Shown: positions 1-7,867 of the stretch, piece after piece
Position numbering within the stretch: the first letter of the stretch is position 1
Layout: every line of letters begins with the position of its first letter
Assembly: GCF_001467615.1 (NCBI RefSeq)
Contig: NZ_LNYA01000033.1
Coordinates: forward strand, 156-64,155
DNA length: 64,000 nt
Origin: Legionella erythra
GTDB taxonomy: Bacteria; Pseudomonadota; Gammaproteobacteria; Legionellales; Legionellaceae
Direction of reading: 5' to 3'
Notes under the pieces: generated by a model
What the model saw: only the letters and a program-made list of their open reading frames with translations
Told to the model about the DNA's origin: nothing
Databases searched by the model: none
Position numbers and translations under genes: made by a program

Positions 1-520
1 TCATTATCTGTATTGTGATTTGATACGGAGTTCGCATGAGCTGATGGGCTTGCAACGGGAACCGATTGTTGGATGATGTTTTGCTCGTGAACCGATTGTG
101 AACCATTGTCTGTATTGTTATTTGATACGGAGTTCGCATGAACTGATGTGCTTGCAACAGGCACCGATTGTTGGGTGATGCTATGCTCGTGAACCGATTG
201 TGAACCGTTATTTGTATTGTTATTTGATACGGAGTTCGCATGAACTGATGTGCTTGCAACAGGCACCGATTGTTGGGTGATGCTATGCTCGTGAACCGAT
301 TGTGAACCGTTATTTGTATTGTTATTAGATACAGGGTTCGCATGGGCTGATGGGCTTGCAACGGGAACCGATTGTTGGATGATGTTTTGCTCGTGAACCG
401 ATTGTGAACCATTGTCTGTATTGTTATTTGATACGGAGTTCGCATGAGCTGATGTGCTTGCAACGGGTACCGATTGTTGGGTGATGCTTTGCTCGTGAAC
501 CGATTGTGAACCGTTATCTT
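1..520. repeat. Five 102-bp tandem repeats carrying iteron pairs, inside a coding sequence
   Basis: The 18-mer GTGAACCGATTGTGAACC recurs at 87, 189, 291, 393 and 495, exactly 102 bp apart, with flanking DNA also repeated (small substitutions, no frameshift). 102 bp is 34 codons, so the frame on the minus strand is kept. The 18-mer is two GTGAACC heptamers 11 bp apart, the same arrangement as in the non-coding iteron cluster near 1820-2230. Confidence 0.9.
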
Positions 521-632
521 TGGTATAAATATCATCAAAAAAATGGCTTGCTTTGGCGGGGCTTTTTACCCTTTTTTCTGGCAGTTTTCTTTCCTGAGTA
601 TATAATTCGAACGCTCCCTTTTTTATAGCCAT
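1..632 (-). CDS. Repeat-rich protein in the ParB position of the par operon (5' part only)
   Basis: An open frame starts at the ATG whose first base (632) is also the last base of the parA stop codon (TGATG), so the two genes are probably translationally coupled. It stays open to the window edge. After a basic N-terminus of about 40 residues (starts MAIKKGAFEL) come at least five near-identical 34-residue repeats rich in Asn, Ser, Gln and Val; each contains NGSQSVHE. The position after parA suggests the centromere-binding partner of ParA, but I see no ParB or HTH motif in the visible part. Oddly, the repeats spell out the same DNA element as the plasmid iterons. The C-terminus lies outside the window, so function is inferred from position only. 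Confidence 0.7.
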   Translation of the reverse strand, partial: MAIKKGAFELYTQERKLPEKRVKSPAKASHFFDDIYTKDNGSQSVHEQSITQQSVPVASTSAHANSVSNNNTDNGSQSVHEQNIIQQSVPVASPSAHANPVSNNNTNNGSQSVHEHSITQQSVPVASTSVHANSVSNNNTNNGSQSVHEHSITQQSVPVASTSVHANSVSNNNTDNGSQSVHEQNIIQQSVPVASPSAHANSVSNHNTDN

Positions 633-1681
633 CAGATAGCCTCTAGCTCGTTAGTTAGCAAAAGATCTACGAAGCTAAGTTCGTTGTTATTAACTCTACC
701 CCATAATTCAGATATCAGATGGTAGTATTCTTCTGCCTGAGAGGAGCCAAGAGCGTATTCTAATATGGTTTGTTTGGACATTAGAGCTTCTTCCCATTTT
801 ACAGATTTACGTATTGGTGTAGTAATCATATAGTCTACATAACGACTCAGATACGTTGCATTTATTTGTTGACTAAGTGAGCTTCTTTCAAGTGCAGTAC
901 TAAACATGATTATTCCTTGGTCTGTTAGCTTCATAACATCTTGAAAGTCCCAAATGTTTTGCATATTAGTCGAAGAAGCATTATACGCAAGAAGACTGCA
1001 TCCTAATGGCATAACAACTGATGATGAAACCAAAATGGAATTTTCTACGAGGTGATTCCATGTGGGGCTGTTATCAAAGATGATGACATCATATTTAGAG
1101 AGAAGCGGTATTAATTTATCTTGGAAGATATATTCACGACGTTTTTCAAAAGACATCCACTTATTTAATTTAACTAAATCGTGTGTTTCGGGTATAAAGT
1201 CGAGTGTGGGTAAAGACGTTGGGCGAATGATTTCTTCTAATGGTGTATTTTCAACGAAAAAATGAAATAAGCCTTTTCCTTGTTCAAAATCATCAAGCCT
1301 ATTAAGTTCTTGTTGAGGAATTATTATATCTGAAACAGAACACTCAGGATCTAATCCTATTAATATAGTCTTTATACCATTAAGTGCTAGAGTCCGTGCC
1401 TCATTATAGCTGGAAGTCGTTTTATACACTCCTCCTTTTTGCATATACTTACATAATATTTTTTGTTGTGCGGGTGGCTTTAAAAAACCAAATCTTTTTC
1501 CGATTTCAGGGAGTTGTTCTAATTCCCATACTCTAGTTGAAACCTTCCCCCGGGCTTCTCTTTTTGCTATTGGTATTTCGCCTCGATCTTCAGCATTATA
1601 TAATGTTTGAACAGATTTAAAGCGGTTATCCATTTTAAATAATTTACGTATGTCTGAGTTAGTCCAGCTTGTTTGTTCCAT
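632..1681 (-). CDS. parA: ParA-family partition ATPase with N-terminal HTH
   Basis: 349 residues. The first ~60 residues resemble a MerR-like DNA-binding region (TNSDIRKLFKMDNR), as in the larger plasmid ParA proteins that also autoregulate. A deviant Walker A motif follows at about residues 82-89 (KGGVYKTT, with Tyr where the family usually has Gly), then LIGLDPECSVSD (Walker A') and a Walker B-like VIIFDNSPTWN near residue 200. It would segregate the plasmid by ATP-dependent movement on the nucleoid. The gene diverges from repA across the iteron array, and its stop overlaps the start of the repeat-rich gene, the usual place for parB. The family assignment is firm; the effect of the Walker A change is unknown. 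Confidence 0.88.
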   Translation of the reverse strand: MEQTSWTNSDIRKLFKMDNRFKSVQTLYNAEDRGEIPIAKREARGKVSTRVWELEQLPEIGKRFGFLKPPAQQKILCKYMQKGGVYKTTSSYNEARTLALNGIKTILIGLDPECSVSDIIIPQQELNRLDDFEQGKGLFHFFVENTPLEEIIRPTSLPTLDFIPETHDLVKLNKWMSFEKRREYIFQDKLIPLLSKYDVIIFDNSPTWNHLVENSILVSSSVVMPLGCSLLAYNASSTNMQNIWDFQDVMKLTDQGIIMFSTALERSSLSQQINATYLSRYVDYMITTPIRKSVKWEEALMSKQTILEYALGSSQAEEYYHLISELWGRVNNNELSFVDLLLTNELEAI

Positions 1682-1819
1682 TATTTATGCCTTGTATGTT
1701 TTTTTGTTTTTATACAGTTAATACATACAATTACATACTCATTTATGTAGGTCAATGATAAAGTAGTTAAAACATATAAAAAAAATTTTATATATGTAAA
1801 AAGCGTTTTTGTGTGCCTA

Positions 1820-2230
1820 TTGTGAACCATTAAACATCCCTGATTGTGAACCAATTGTGAACCTATACTAAGGAACTATTTGGCCTGAATGTTGAATTAC
1901 ATTTGATGCATATTTAATTTGGTTGTGAACCATTAAGCATCTTTTGTTGTGAACTAATTGTGAACCAATTGTAAATCGAACGGCATGGCTCAACATATTT
2001 TCTTTATCCAATTAAATAAAGGCCAATATCATAATTTGGTGAACCGTTTGTGAACCATTGCTCGTGATTGCCTCGTGTTAATTGTGAACCATTTAAACGA
2101 CAAGTACGTGAACCGTTTGTGAACCATTATTGGTGGGAAATATAAAATACATTTAGGTAAATTTCTTGGTGATATGTGAACCAATAGTGAACCATTTTAC
2201 AAGCATTTATGTGAACCAATTGTGAACCAA
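1820..2230. repeat. Iteron array between parA and repA (candidate origin or partition site)
   Basis: The heptamer GTGAACC occurs many times in one orientation. Tight pairs 11 bp apart (one helical turn) start at 1846, 1949 (first copy GTGAACT), 2039, 2108, 2176 and 2211, with single copies near 1821, 1925 and 2084. The DNA between is AT-rich. Such direct repeats beside rep and par genes typically bind a replication initiator or the partition protein. I cannot tell which, because the IncFII-like RepA family usually does not depend on iterons. This, and the position upstream of parA, favours a centromere or par operator. Confidence 0.8.
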
Positions 2231-2332
2231 TAAAACATAAAAAAATGCTATATTTCAATTGGTTATATAAAAAAAAGGAGTTGACGGGTTAAATAATAAA
2301 CGATAACTTTCTATTATTGATTTAAAAAAGGC

Positions 2333-2388
2333 AAAAAAAAAGCCCGTTGACGCGGGCTTTCCGGTTAACGCTAAAGTATAACCTGAAC
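2333..2388 (-). ncRNA. Candidate antisense RNA controlling repA
   Basis: On the minus strand a sigma70-like promoter (TTGACT, 17 bp, TAAGAT) reads away from repA. About 50 bases downstream there is a GC-rich stem (AAAGCCCG/CGGGCTTT, loop of 6) followed by a run of nine T, a textbook intrinsic terminator. The product of roughly 55 nt would be complementary to the repA leader. IncFII-type plasmids are known to control RepA translation with such a countertranscript (CopA). The size and exact ends are inferred. Confidence 0.5.
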
Positions 2389-2394
2389 AAATAT

Positions 2395-2423
2395 ATCTTA
2401 GCGTTAAGTAATTGATTAGTCAA
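2395..2423 (-). promoter_or_regulatory. Promoter for the candidate antisense RNA
   Basis: Read on the minus strand: -35 TTGACT (2423-2418), 17-bp spacer, -10 TAAGAT (2400-2395). It overlaps one arm of a perfect 10-bp inverted repeat (TTAACGCTAA at 2365-2374, TTAGCGTTAA at 2398-2407) that can also fold in the repA leader mRNA. Confidence 0.5.
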
Positions 2424-2453
2424 CAATTAGCTACCGCTAAGGATATTACACGC

Positions 2454-3296
2454 ATGCAAGAAAGTGCGTTAGTGATGGATTGCATTGATTTCATAAAGAA
2501 ATCAACAGAAACAAGCTACAGCGCTCGAAGGGCAGGGGTGGTGCGTCAGGGCAACTGGTGCGGCCATGATCCTGAGTCCCCGCGTTTTTTTCAAAAGCCA
2601 CAGGAACATAAGGAACGCCCCAAAATAATTACCTGGGCAATTGATGCCTGGCGGCGTTACTATGGGCTACCCACATCCTATTTTAAAGAAATCCGTATGC
2701 GCCGCAATTCAACACGCCAGCAGCGCTCGGAGGCACGTGAAGCTCTGGCAAGTATTGCTCAGGTCTTATTACATTACACGGAACTGGCAAGCCTTAGGGT
2801 GGGTGTACCTCATGCAAGTGAAGGCTTTCGCTCCCTTACTATCGAATTTCTTGCTGATAAGGCAGGAATTGGTTTAAAGCGAGCACAACGCGCTATTAAA
2901 TTACTGGTTCGTGCAGGCTATTTAAAAATGATCGAGCGTTTTGATGTCAAACTAGAGGAAGGCAAAGAGCGCTTTATTGGTCTTGCTGCAGTAAAATGCC
3001 TAACACCCGCTTTTTTTAAGGCATGCAACATTAATCTTCAGGCACTGTCTGCACAGCGCGCTCTAGCGCGTAAACGGCTTAATAAGAAGCGAAGCACCTT
3101 TATTGCCAATGCTCAGGAGTCTCAGGCTGCCGCACGGAACATTCTTGATTTTATTGCTCCAAAAGGGAACTCTAAAACCCATATTGATGCAATGAAAGAC
3201 ATGCTGAAGTCGGAGCAGAAAACCGAAGAGCGAGCTCGCGAAAAGGAACGCAGACGGCGCGAATCCCTTCTACGCCGTCACAAATTGCAGGAATAG
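2454..3296 (+). CDS. repA: Plasmid replication initiator RepA (IncFII-type)
   Basis: 280 residues from the ATG at 2454, which has AAGGA about 10 bases upstream; the frame is open further upstream to a TTG at 2412, but that lacks a ribosome site. The middle has a winged-helix-like stretch (SLTIEFLADKAGIGLKRA, then LLVRAGYLK) matching the pattern of IncFII RepA proteins. The last ~50 residues are very basic (AREKERRRRESLLRRHK), also typical of that family. RepA would open the origin downstream of its own gene and recruit host DnaA and helicase. The DnaA boxes beyond the stop codon and the candidate antisense RNA upstream fit this type. Family assignment by motif is reasonably sure. Confidence 0.75.
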   Translation: MQESALVMDCIDFIKKSTETSYSARRAGVVRQGNWCGHDPESPRFFQKPQEHKERPKIITWAIDAWRRYYGLPTSYFKEIRMRRNSTRQQRSEAREALASIAQVLLHYTELASLRVGVPHASEGFRSLTIEFLADKAGIGLKRAQRAIKLLVRAGYLKMIERFDVKLEEGKERFIGLAAVKCLTPAFFKACNINLQALSAQRALARKRLNKKRSTFIANAQESQAAARNILDFIAPKGNSKTHIDAMKDMLKSEQKTEERAREKERRRRESLLRRHKLQE

Positions 3297-3593
3297 GGCG
3301 CTGCAACCTACCTTAATACTTTTACCTTTGTTTATCAGAGATGACCCTCTAACCCCACTCTTTACCCGCAATACCAGTAAAATGTCTCACAACCCCTAAT
3401 TTTTTTTCATTATCTATAATTAGAGCAGGAAAAAGCCTTTATTCCCTGCAAAACATGTGAATTACATGCAATAAATCCCCATCCCCAATATAACCGACTG
3501 TATCTTTTTTGTCACAATGAAATTTAAGTGTCTTATAGAATAGCTTTTAAGTGTCCGCTCTTACTTATAGTCCCATTTAAACCTTCTTGAATA

Positions 3594-3620
3594 TTATCCA
3601 CAGAACATTACTGTGGATAA
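3594..3620. promoter_or_regulatory. Inverted pair of perfect DnaA boxes
   Basis: TTATCCACAG at 3594-3603 faces CTGTGGATAA at 3611-3620, seven bases apart. Both match the DnaA box TTATNCACA exactly, so this is probably a host DnaA loading site of the plasmid origin. Confidence 0.7.
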
Positions 3621-3739
3621 TTAATAATAAGGAATTCGCTACGCTCATCAATCATTTAAACTTATTAATTATTAAAAAGAATTGGCCTATGGCCAATAAT
3701 CAAATAAAAAAACAAACAAAGCAATAATTAAAGATCGAT

Positions 3740-3895
3740 TGCCTCATCACCCATCACTCAATCGCAATAAAAGATAACTCCGCATTTTATTAAGAACAAT
3801 GACTACTCACTCGCAAGCTCGCTCCGTTCCTCATTGTTCTTAATAAAATACTCCGTTATTTTTATTTTTGCGACTGAGCGATGAATGACGAGGCA
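3740..3895. repeat. Large imperfect palindrome in the origin region
   Basis: The outer ends (TGCCTC...GAGGCA), a middle stretch and a perfect 19-bp inner arm (ATTTTATTAAGAACAATGA at 3784-3802, its reverse complement at 3831-3849) pair along most of about 65 bases per side around a 28-base loop. There is no U-tract, so it is not a simple terminator. It could form a cruciform or a folded single strand (single-strand or priming origin), or be a small non-autonomous insertion. Confidence 0.7.
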
Positions 3896-4279
3896 CAAAT
3901 CTAAATCTTTCTTTTAACCTGCTTTAAATGAATTCGCTTCGCTCATAACTATTAAATGCTCCTAAGCTCCAAAATCAAAGGCAGGTGAGCAAAATATGAA
4001 CATGCTCTTATCCACACTTTTAGGGGATAACCATGTGAATAGATTGAATTAAGGCAATACCTATAAGGACTTAAGAACAAGGCGAAAGAGTACTCAATGA
4101 GAGCAATAGTAAAATGAAATAGTAATTAACTAATTCATTAGAACGCTCTTGTTAAGATTAAAAGTTAAACATGACCCTTTTTTACCAAGATCACGGCCGG
4201 GGAGCTAATTGATAAAAGAAATGTATCAACAGATGGTAAATACAAAATGGTGAAAAAGCAAAATTAAAAACAACTAATG

Positions 4280-4294
4280 TATCAACTATTGATA
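4280..4294. promoter_or_regulatory. Possible operator before the 437-residue gene
   Basis: TATCAA-CTA-TTGATA is a perfect inverted repeat 55 bp before the next start codon. Related TATCAA words lie at about 4224 and 4307. It is a candidate binding site for a regulator; the protein is unknown. Confidence 0.35.
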
Positions 4295-4348
4295 AATTCA
4301 ATGGCTATCAATAAACTGCCCTTAATAATTAATTGAGCGTTATAAACT

Positions 4349-5662
4349 ATGGCTAATAAAAAACGCAAAGTATCCCTGGATGATTATGTATCCTGTTATC
4401 ACTATTTTGAACGTGCCATTCAAAATAATCGATTTATGAGTGAAGAGACGAACAATTCAGTGAGAATAAAGGCAATCCAAGCTTTTTCTGAACTCAAAAA
4501 GACAGCGCATGATGAAGAAACTGTACACCTGTTTCAATTATGGCTTGATGAATTCGTAGACTCTCAAGCTTTTAGTCGTTGTTATCGTGCTCTTAATCAA
4601 AAAAAATATCTGGTCGAGAAAACTCTGCGTACCATCACCATCAGTGATGAAGCGTATAACGCATTAAAAGACCTCGCACATCAAAAAAATATCAGTCTCT
4701 CACAAGCGATAGTGGATGGCTGTACCTCACTGCAAGACAAAAATAATGAATCAATCAGACCATTGATAAACACGAACACATTAAAACCTGGTAACATCAA
4801 TCCAAAACCAACTAATTTATCAATCCCTGTGATAACACCAGTTGCCCAAGGCAACACCAATGTCATTTCCTTATTTGGTGATGAGCTTGATGAGTCATCT
4901 GACGATGAAGAGTCAGACACTGAGTTTGATTTCTTTGATTTTGAAGAAGTACGCGAATGGCCACGTAAACCCGAGGGCTATGATTTTAGAACCAATGAGT
5001 CCTATAAAAAATACCGCAAACATATTGAGCGTCTTACTATTAAAAAACCAGACGAAAAACTACTGGACACCTTTAATAAAACGATTAATTATTACCTCAC
5101 CGAAGACAATTGCCACCAGATTGGACCACATCTGCTTTTAATCCGTCAGGAACTCTTAAATCAAAAGCTCTTTTCTCAAAAATTTAATCCAGAACTCTTT
5201 GCCATCAGTAACGGGTTTAACTTAGGCAATCTGACTATGGATGATTACGCAGATGAACTGATTTTTCTTTTAGGATACATCTTTGGCTGCACCACGGCCT
5301 CCATAACCGCAGGAAATAGAAAACCGACCGTGTTTGCAGGTCACCCAAACCACGTTCAGCTGGCCTACAAAACCTTTCATTACCTTGATGCCTTCTTGAA
5401 CGATGAAGTGAAGTCCTTTGCCGCACGGTGTCATAAAAACACCAAAAGAAAAAATCGAACTACCCGTGCAAAATGGCATGGATGCCACCTGGTCGGAGTG
5501 ATGCTGAACGCTATTATCGATGATGAAGAAGACTATATGTTGTTACCCCAATCAGAATATGAACAATTATCTCAATATTCCTTTAAAAAAGTGCATGAAT
5601 ATTTTGATGAAAACGAACCGCTTGGTGGTTGGTGGGATCCAAAAAAACATCCATTCAGATAA
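4349..5662 (+). CDS. Plasmid protein of unknown function with acidic linker
   Basis: 437 residues, no family recognised. The N-terminal ~90 residues look helical and charged. Residues ~95-130 (RTITISDEAYNALKDLA..) have the spacing of a ribbon-helix-helix-like DNA-binding unit. An acidic run of about 25 Asp/Glu/Ser residues follows near 176-201, then a C-terminal domain of ~220 residues with Trp, Tyr and His. The ribosome site is weak (GAG 11 bases upstream). It lies between the origin region and the coiled-coil membrane protein, all on the same strand. A plasmid maintenance or copy-control role is possible from position, but this is a guess. Confidence 0.65.
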   Translation: MANKKRKVSLDDYVSCYHYFERAIQNNRFMSEETNNSVRIKAIQAFSELKKTAHDEETVHLFQLWLDEFVDSQAFSRCYRALNQKKYLVEKTLRTITISDEAYNALKDLAHQKNISLSQAIVDGCTSLQDKNNESIRPLINTNTLKPGNINPKPTNLSIPVITPVAQGNTNVISLFGDELDESSDDEESDTEFDFFDFEEVREWPRKPEGYDFRTNESYKKYRKHIERLTIKKPDEKLLDTFNKTINYYLTEDNCHQIGPHLLLIRQELLNQKLFSQKFNPELFAISNGFNLGNLTMDDYADELIFLLGYIFGCTTASITAGNRKPTVFAGHPNHVQLAYKTFHYLDAFLNDEVKSFAARCHKNTKRKNRTTRAKWHGCHLVGVMLNAIIDDEEDYMLLPQSEYEQLSQYSFKKVHEYFDENEPLGGWWDPKKHPFR

Positions 5663-5812
5663 TCTAAAGCCTGCAATATCATCAATAAAAGAGAGTCACT
5701 AAAAAAAGAATGACTGAGCACAATTTATTCGATAGAATGATCAAGATTTAACCGTTCGAAGGAAAAGCGCTCGGTTGATTGTTGTTTCAAACCAAATTAA
5801 GGAAACGTGGTA

Positions 5813-5935
5813 ATGAGTAACATTCTGAATATTAAAAATCAATTTTCCCCCTCAATGAGCAACCTTAAGACCTTATTTTCAGGGTTTTTATATGGTGCCT
5901 CAAAAACCGAAGATACACCTCAATCCAATACGTAA
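5813..5935 (+). CDS. Small hypothetical protein (40 aa)
   Basis: ATG at 5813 preceded by AAGGAA with good spacing, then 40 codons to TAA. The product (MSNILNIKNQ...) has no recognisable domain; the last ten residues are polar. It sits alone in a 408-bp gap between two longer plus-strand genes. The ribosome site is the main support; it could also be a leader peptide. Confidence 0.35.
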   Translation: MSNILNIKNQFSPSMSNLKTLFSGFLYGASKTEDTPQSNT

Positions 5936-6070
5936 AAAAGGTACTGGTAATTAACTCAATAATTAAGAGGTTATCCGTCACCCTGCTTATCTTAAGGTTA
6001 ACCTAATCATCAGGTGACACCATTTCGATTTAAAAAAAAGTGGATGACCCATTCGTTGTAAGGAAGAATC

Positions 6071-7285
6071 ATGTCGTATCAAAAAGTGGAACTTGAGTTG
6101 GATTCTGATATCCATCAATCAGAACAGATGGAGCAGGACACGCTCGCTCAGAAAACAAAAAAAGATAAAGAGCGTTTTGAGAAAATTGTAACGACTCAAA
6201 ATAAAATACAGAAAATTAAGGTAGATCTGAATCAACTGATTCAATCAATGAATATCAATCCTAGTTGGCTTTCTCGTGCTGCAAGTACATGGCACGAAAT
6301 CCCTTTGTGGCAAAAAATTACCGCAGGTGCAGTGCTCACCATACCTCTTTTGATGATTGGACTCATGGCAAATCTTGCAGCCCTTATTACGCTTAGTATT
6401 GTTACTGGAATTATTTATGCGGTAAGTCACATCCTTCTTGAAAATCATCAAAACCAAAACACAAACAACACCGAACATTTAAACGCAGGAATTTCAAGTC
6501 TTGTTGACCTGTTGGACACGGTTATTTCAACTTTAGAACTCTTACGCGAACAACTAGCCCTTGAAATCGATGCATTCCAGAAAGAAAATGCGCGCCTAAC
6601 CCAAAATGTGGATCAATTTTGTGAGCAGATTAACACACTAAAATCAGAAATCAGTAAGCTGACTGATACCGAAAAGGCACTACGTGCAACTCAGATTGAA
6701 CTCGAATTGACTGCCAAAACGCTTAAAGGCTCTATTGAGGAACAGTCTCAGGTTTTAGACGAAACTCAAAAAAAATTAAAACAGGTTGCTCAGGAGTATC
6801 AAGACAATCAAAATAAGTTGGCTGATAAAATTACAGAACTTGATGCAGTGAAAGAACAAATGAGTAAAGAGGTTGACCAGGCACAAACACTTGCCCTTGT
6901 TCTGAGAAGCACCGTTGAAGCTCTATCAAAAACGGTCATAGCAGATGAAGAGCAACGTACCTCATTTCAATTAAGACTCAATGAATTTCTAAATAATAAA
7001 GAAAAGAGCTTTGATCAGGTAGCGGAGCGAATTTGTGAGGCGGAAAGCAAACTCACACTGGTTACAAAACAATTAGAAGAAAGTAATCAGAGGTATCGCA
7101 AGCTTTTGGACAGGCAGGAACAACAGATTATTCGCCTGGAACAAATTGATGTGGATCAACCCGAAGAGGTTCAGGAATCGTTTGATGGTGTAAAGCCAAG
7201 CGTCAATGGGTTTTATGCAATAAAAAAAGAACCTCCATTTTTTCCTGCTTCTACCCATAGGACTCCGATGGTTGCTGTAGTATAA
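6071..7285 (+). CDS. Membrane-anchored coiled-coil protein
   Basis: 404 residues, start supported by AAGGAAG five bases upstream. Residues ~80-120 form two close hydrophobic segments (TIPLLMIGLMANLAALITL and the following stretch). From ~140 to ~375 the protein is a long heptad-rich coiled coil (repeated LxxxIxxL patterns, Glu/Lys/Gln rich), and the short tail is proline-containing. It would be held in the inner membrane with a long coiled-coil arm. I do not recognise a family. Location next to replication genes allows a role in maintenance or DNA anchoring, but there is no direct evidence. Confidence 0.7.
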   Translation: MSYQKVELELDSDIHQSEQMEQDTLAQKTKKDKERFEKIVTTQNKIQKIKVDLNQLIQSMNINPSWLSRAASTWHEIPLWQKITAGAVLTIPLLMIGLMANLAALITLSIVTGIIYAVSHILLENHQNQNTNNTEHLNAGISSLVDLLDTVISTLELLREQLALEIDAFQKENARLTQNVDQFCEQINTLKSEISKLTDTEKALRATQIELELTAKTLKGSIEEQSQVLDETQKKLKQVAQEYQDNQNKLADKITELDAVKEQMSKEVDQAQTLALVLRSTVEALSKTVIADEEQRTSFQLRLNEFLNNKEKSFDQVAERICEAESKLTLVTKQLEESNQRYRKLLDRQEQQIIRLEQIDVDQPEEVQESFDGVKPSVNGFYAIKKEPPFFPASTHRTPMVAVV

Positions 7286-7332
7286 CCGGTGCTTTTTTTG
7301 CAATTATTTTGAACTAAAACGAGTAAACCAAT

Positions 7333-7542
7333 ATGGAAATAAGAACAGTAGCTTTTGAATCTGAGTTAATTATTACGTTGGAGAACAATCAAAAGGTGGT
7401 GATTACCCCTTTTAAAACCCATGAACCTGGAAATTTCAAACTGGGAATTGATGCGCCTAAACAGGTGACGGTGAACAGGAAGGAAATTTATTTAAGAAAA
7501 CAGGAACAATTCAAGAAAGAGAATACATCAACTGACTCCTAA
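7333..7542 (+). CDS. Small hypothetical protein (69 aa)
   Basis: It begins 47 bp after the coiled-coil gene and may share its transcript. The first half alternates hydrophobic and polar residues (ESELIITLENNQKVVITP), suggesting a small beta-sheet protein, with a basic Lys/Glu-rich tail. No family recognised. The ribosome site is weak. It ends just before a convergent minus-strand operon. Confidence 0.5.
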   Translation: MEIRTVAFESELIITLENNQKVVITPFKTHEPGNFKLGIDAPKQVTVNRKEIYLRKQEQFKKENTSTDS

Positions 7543-7576
7543 TGGTTATTGTCATAGCGAGATGAGTGGATTTTTA

Positions 7577-7867
7577 TTAGCATTTGTTCTGGAAATAATA
7601 AGGCTTGATGGTTTCATAAAGCAGGTCGTTAAGGTGGTGTATCACTCGATGAATTAAAATATCATGGGTATCGGTGAATTGATGGGCGATTACATCACTG
7701 ACTGCATCAGTTGTTTGTTCTTCTTTGGTCAGGATTAACAGTAGATGCTCTGGTTGTGTGGAAAGAAATTCCTTAATTAGCGGGCGAAGCAGTTCTTGCC
7801 TCACCTCTTTTTTGGATAAATAAATTAAACACTCGCGTTCGAGCGCATGAAACAATTTTTTATTCAT
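7577..7867 (-). CDS. Small helical protein, third gene of the cyclodipeptide synthase operon
   Basis: 96 residues from the ATG at 7867, which overlaps the kinase stop codon (ATGA) and has AAGGA eight bases upstream; an upstream in-frame start at 7888 would give 103 residues but has a poorer site. The sequence is mostly helical with Leu, His, Glu and Lys and one terminal Cys; no domain recognised. The tight overlap shows it is made together with the hybrid kinase. It could be a modulator or target of the kinase; this is inference. Confidence 0.65.
   Translation of the reverse strand: MNKKLFHALERECLIYLSKKEVRQELLRPLIKEFLSTQPEHLLLILTKEEQTTDAVSDVIAHQFTDTHDILIHRVIHHLNDLLYETIKPYYFQNKC

Larger units (their letters stand above)
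3297..4348. other. Non-coding origin region downstream of repA
   Basis: About 1 kb without a credible gene. It holds two inverted DnaA boxes, a further box at 4008-4016 (TTATCCACA), a ~156-bp imperfect palindrome, AT-rich stretches, and two copies of a short motif (AATTCGCTACGCTCAT near 3633, AATTCGCTTCGCTCAT near 3931). IncFII-type plasmids start replication just downstream of repA, so this is the likely replication origin. Confidence 0.6.

Noticed and set aside
1..520. Regular repeats that look like a CRISPR array
   Set aside because: The period is a constant 102 bp, the spacer parts are also repeated, and the whole unit keeps an open frame on the minus strand. It is a coding tandem repeat.
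3740..3895. Large palindrome as an intrinsic terminator for repA
   Set aside because: The loop is long, the stem AT-rich, and no T-run follows; it is also over 440 bp past the repA stop.
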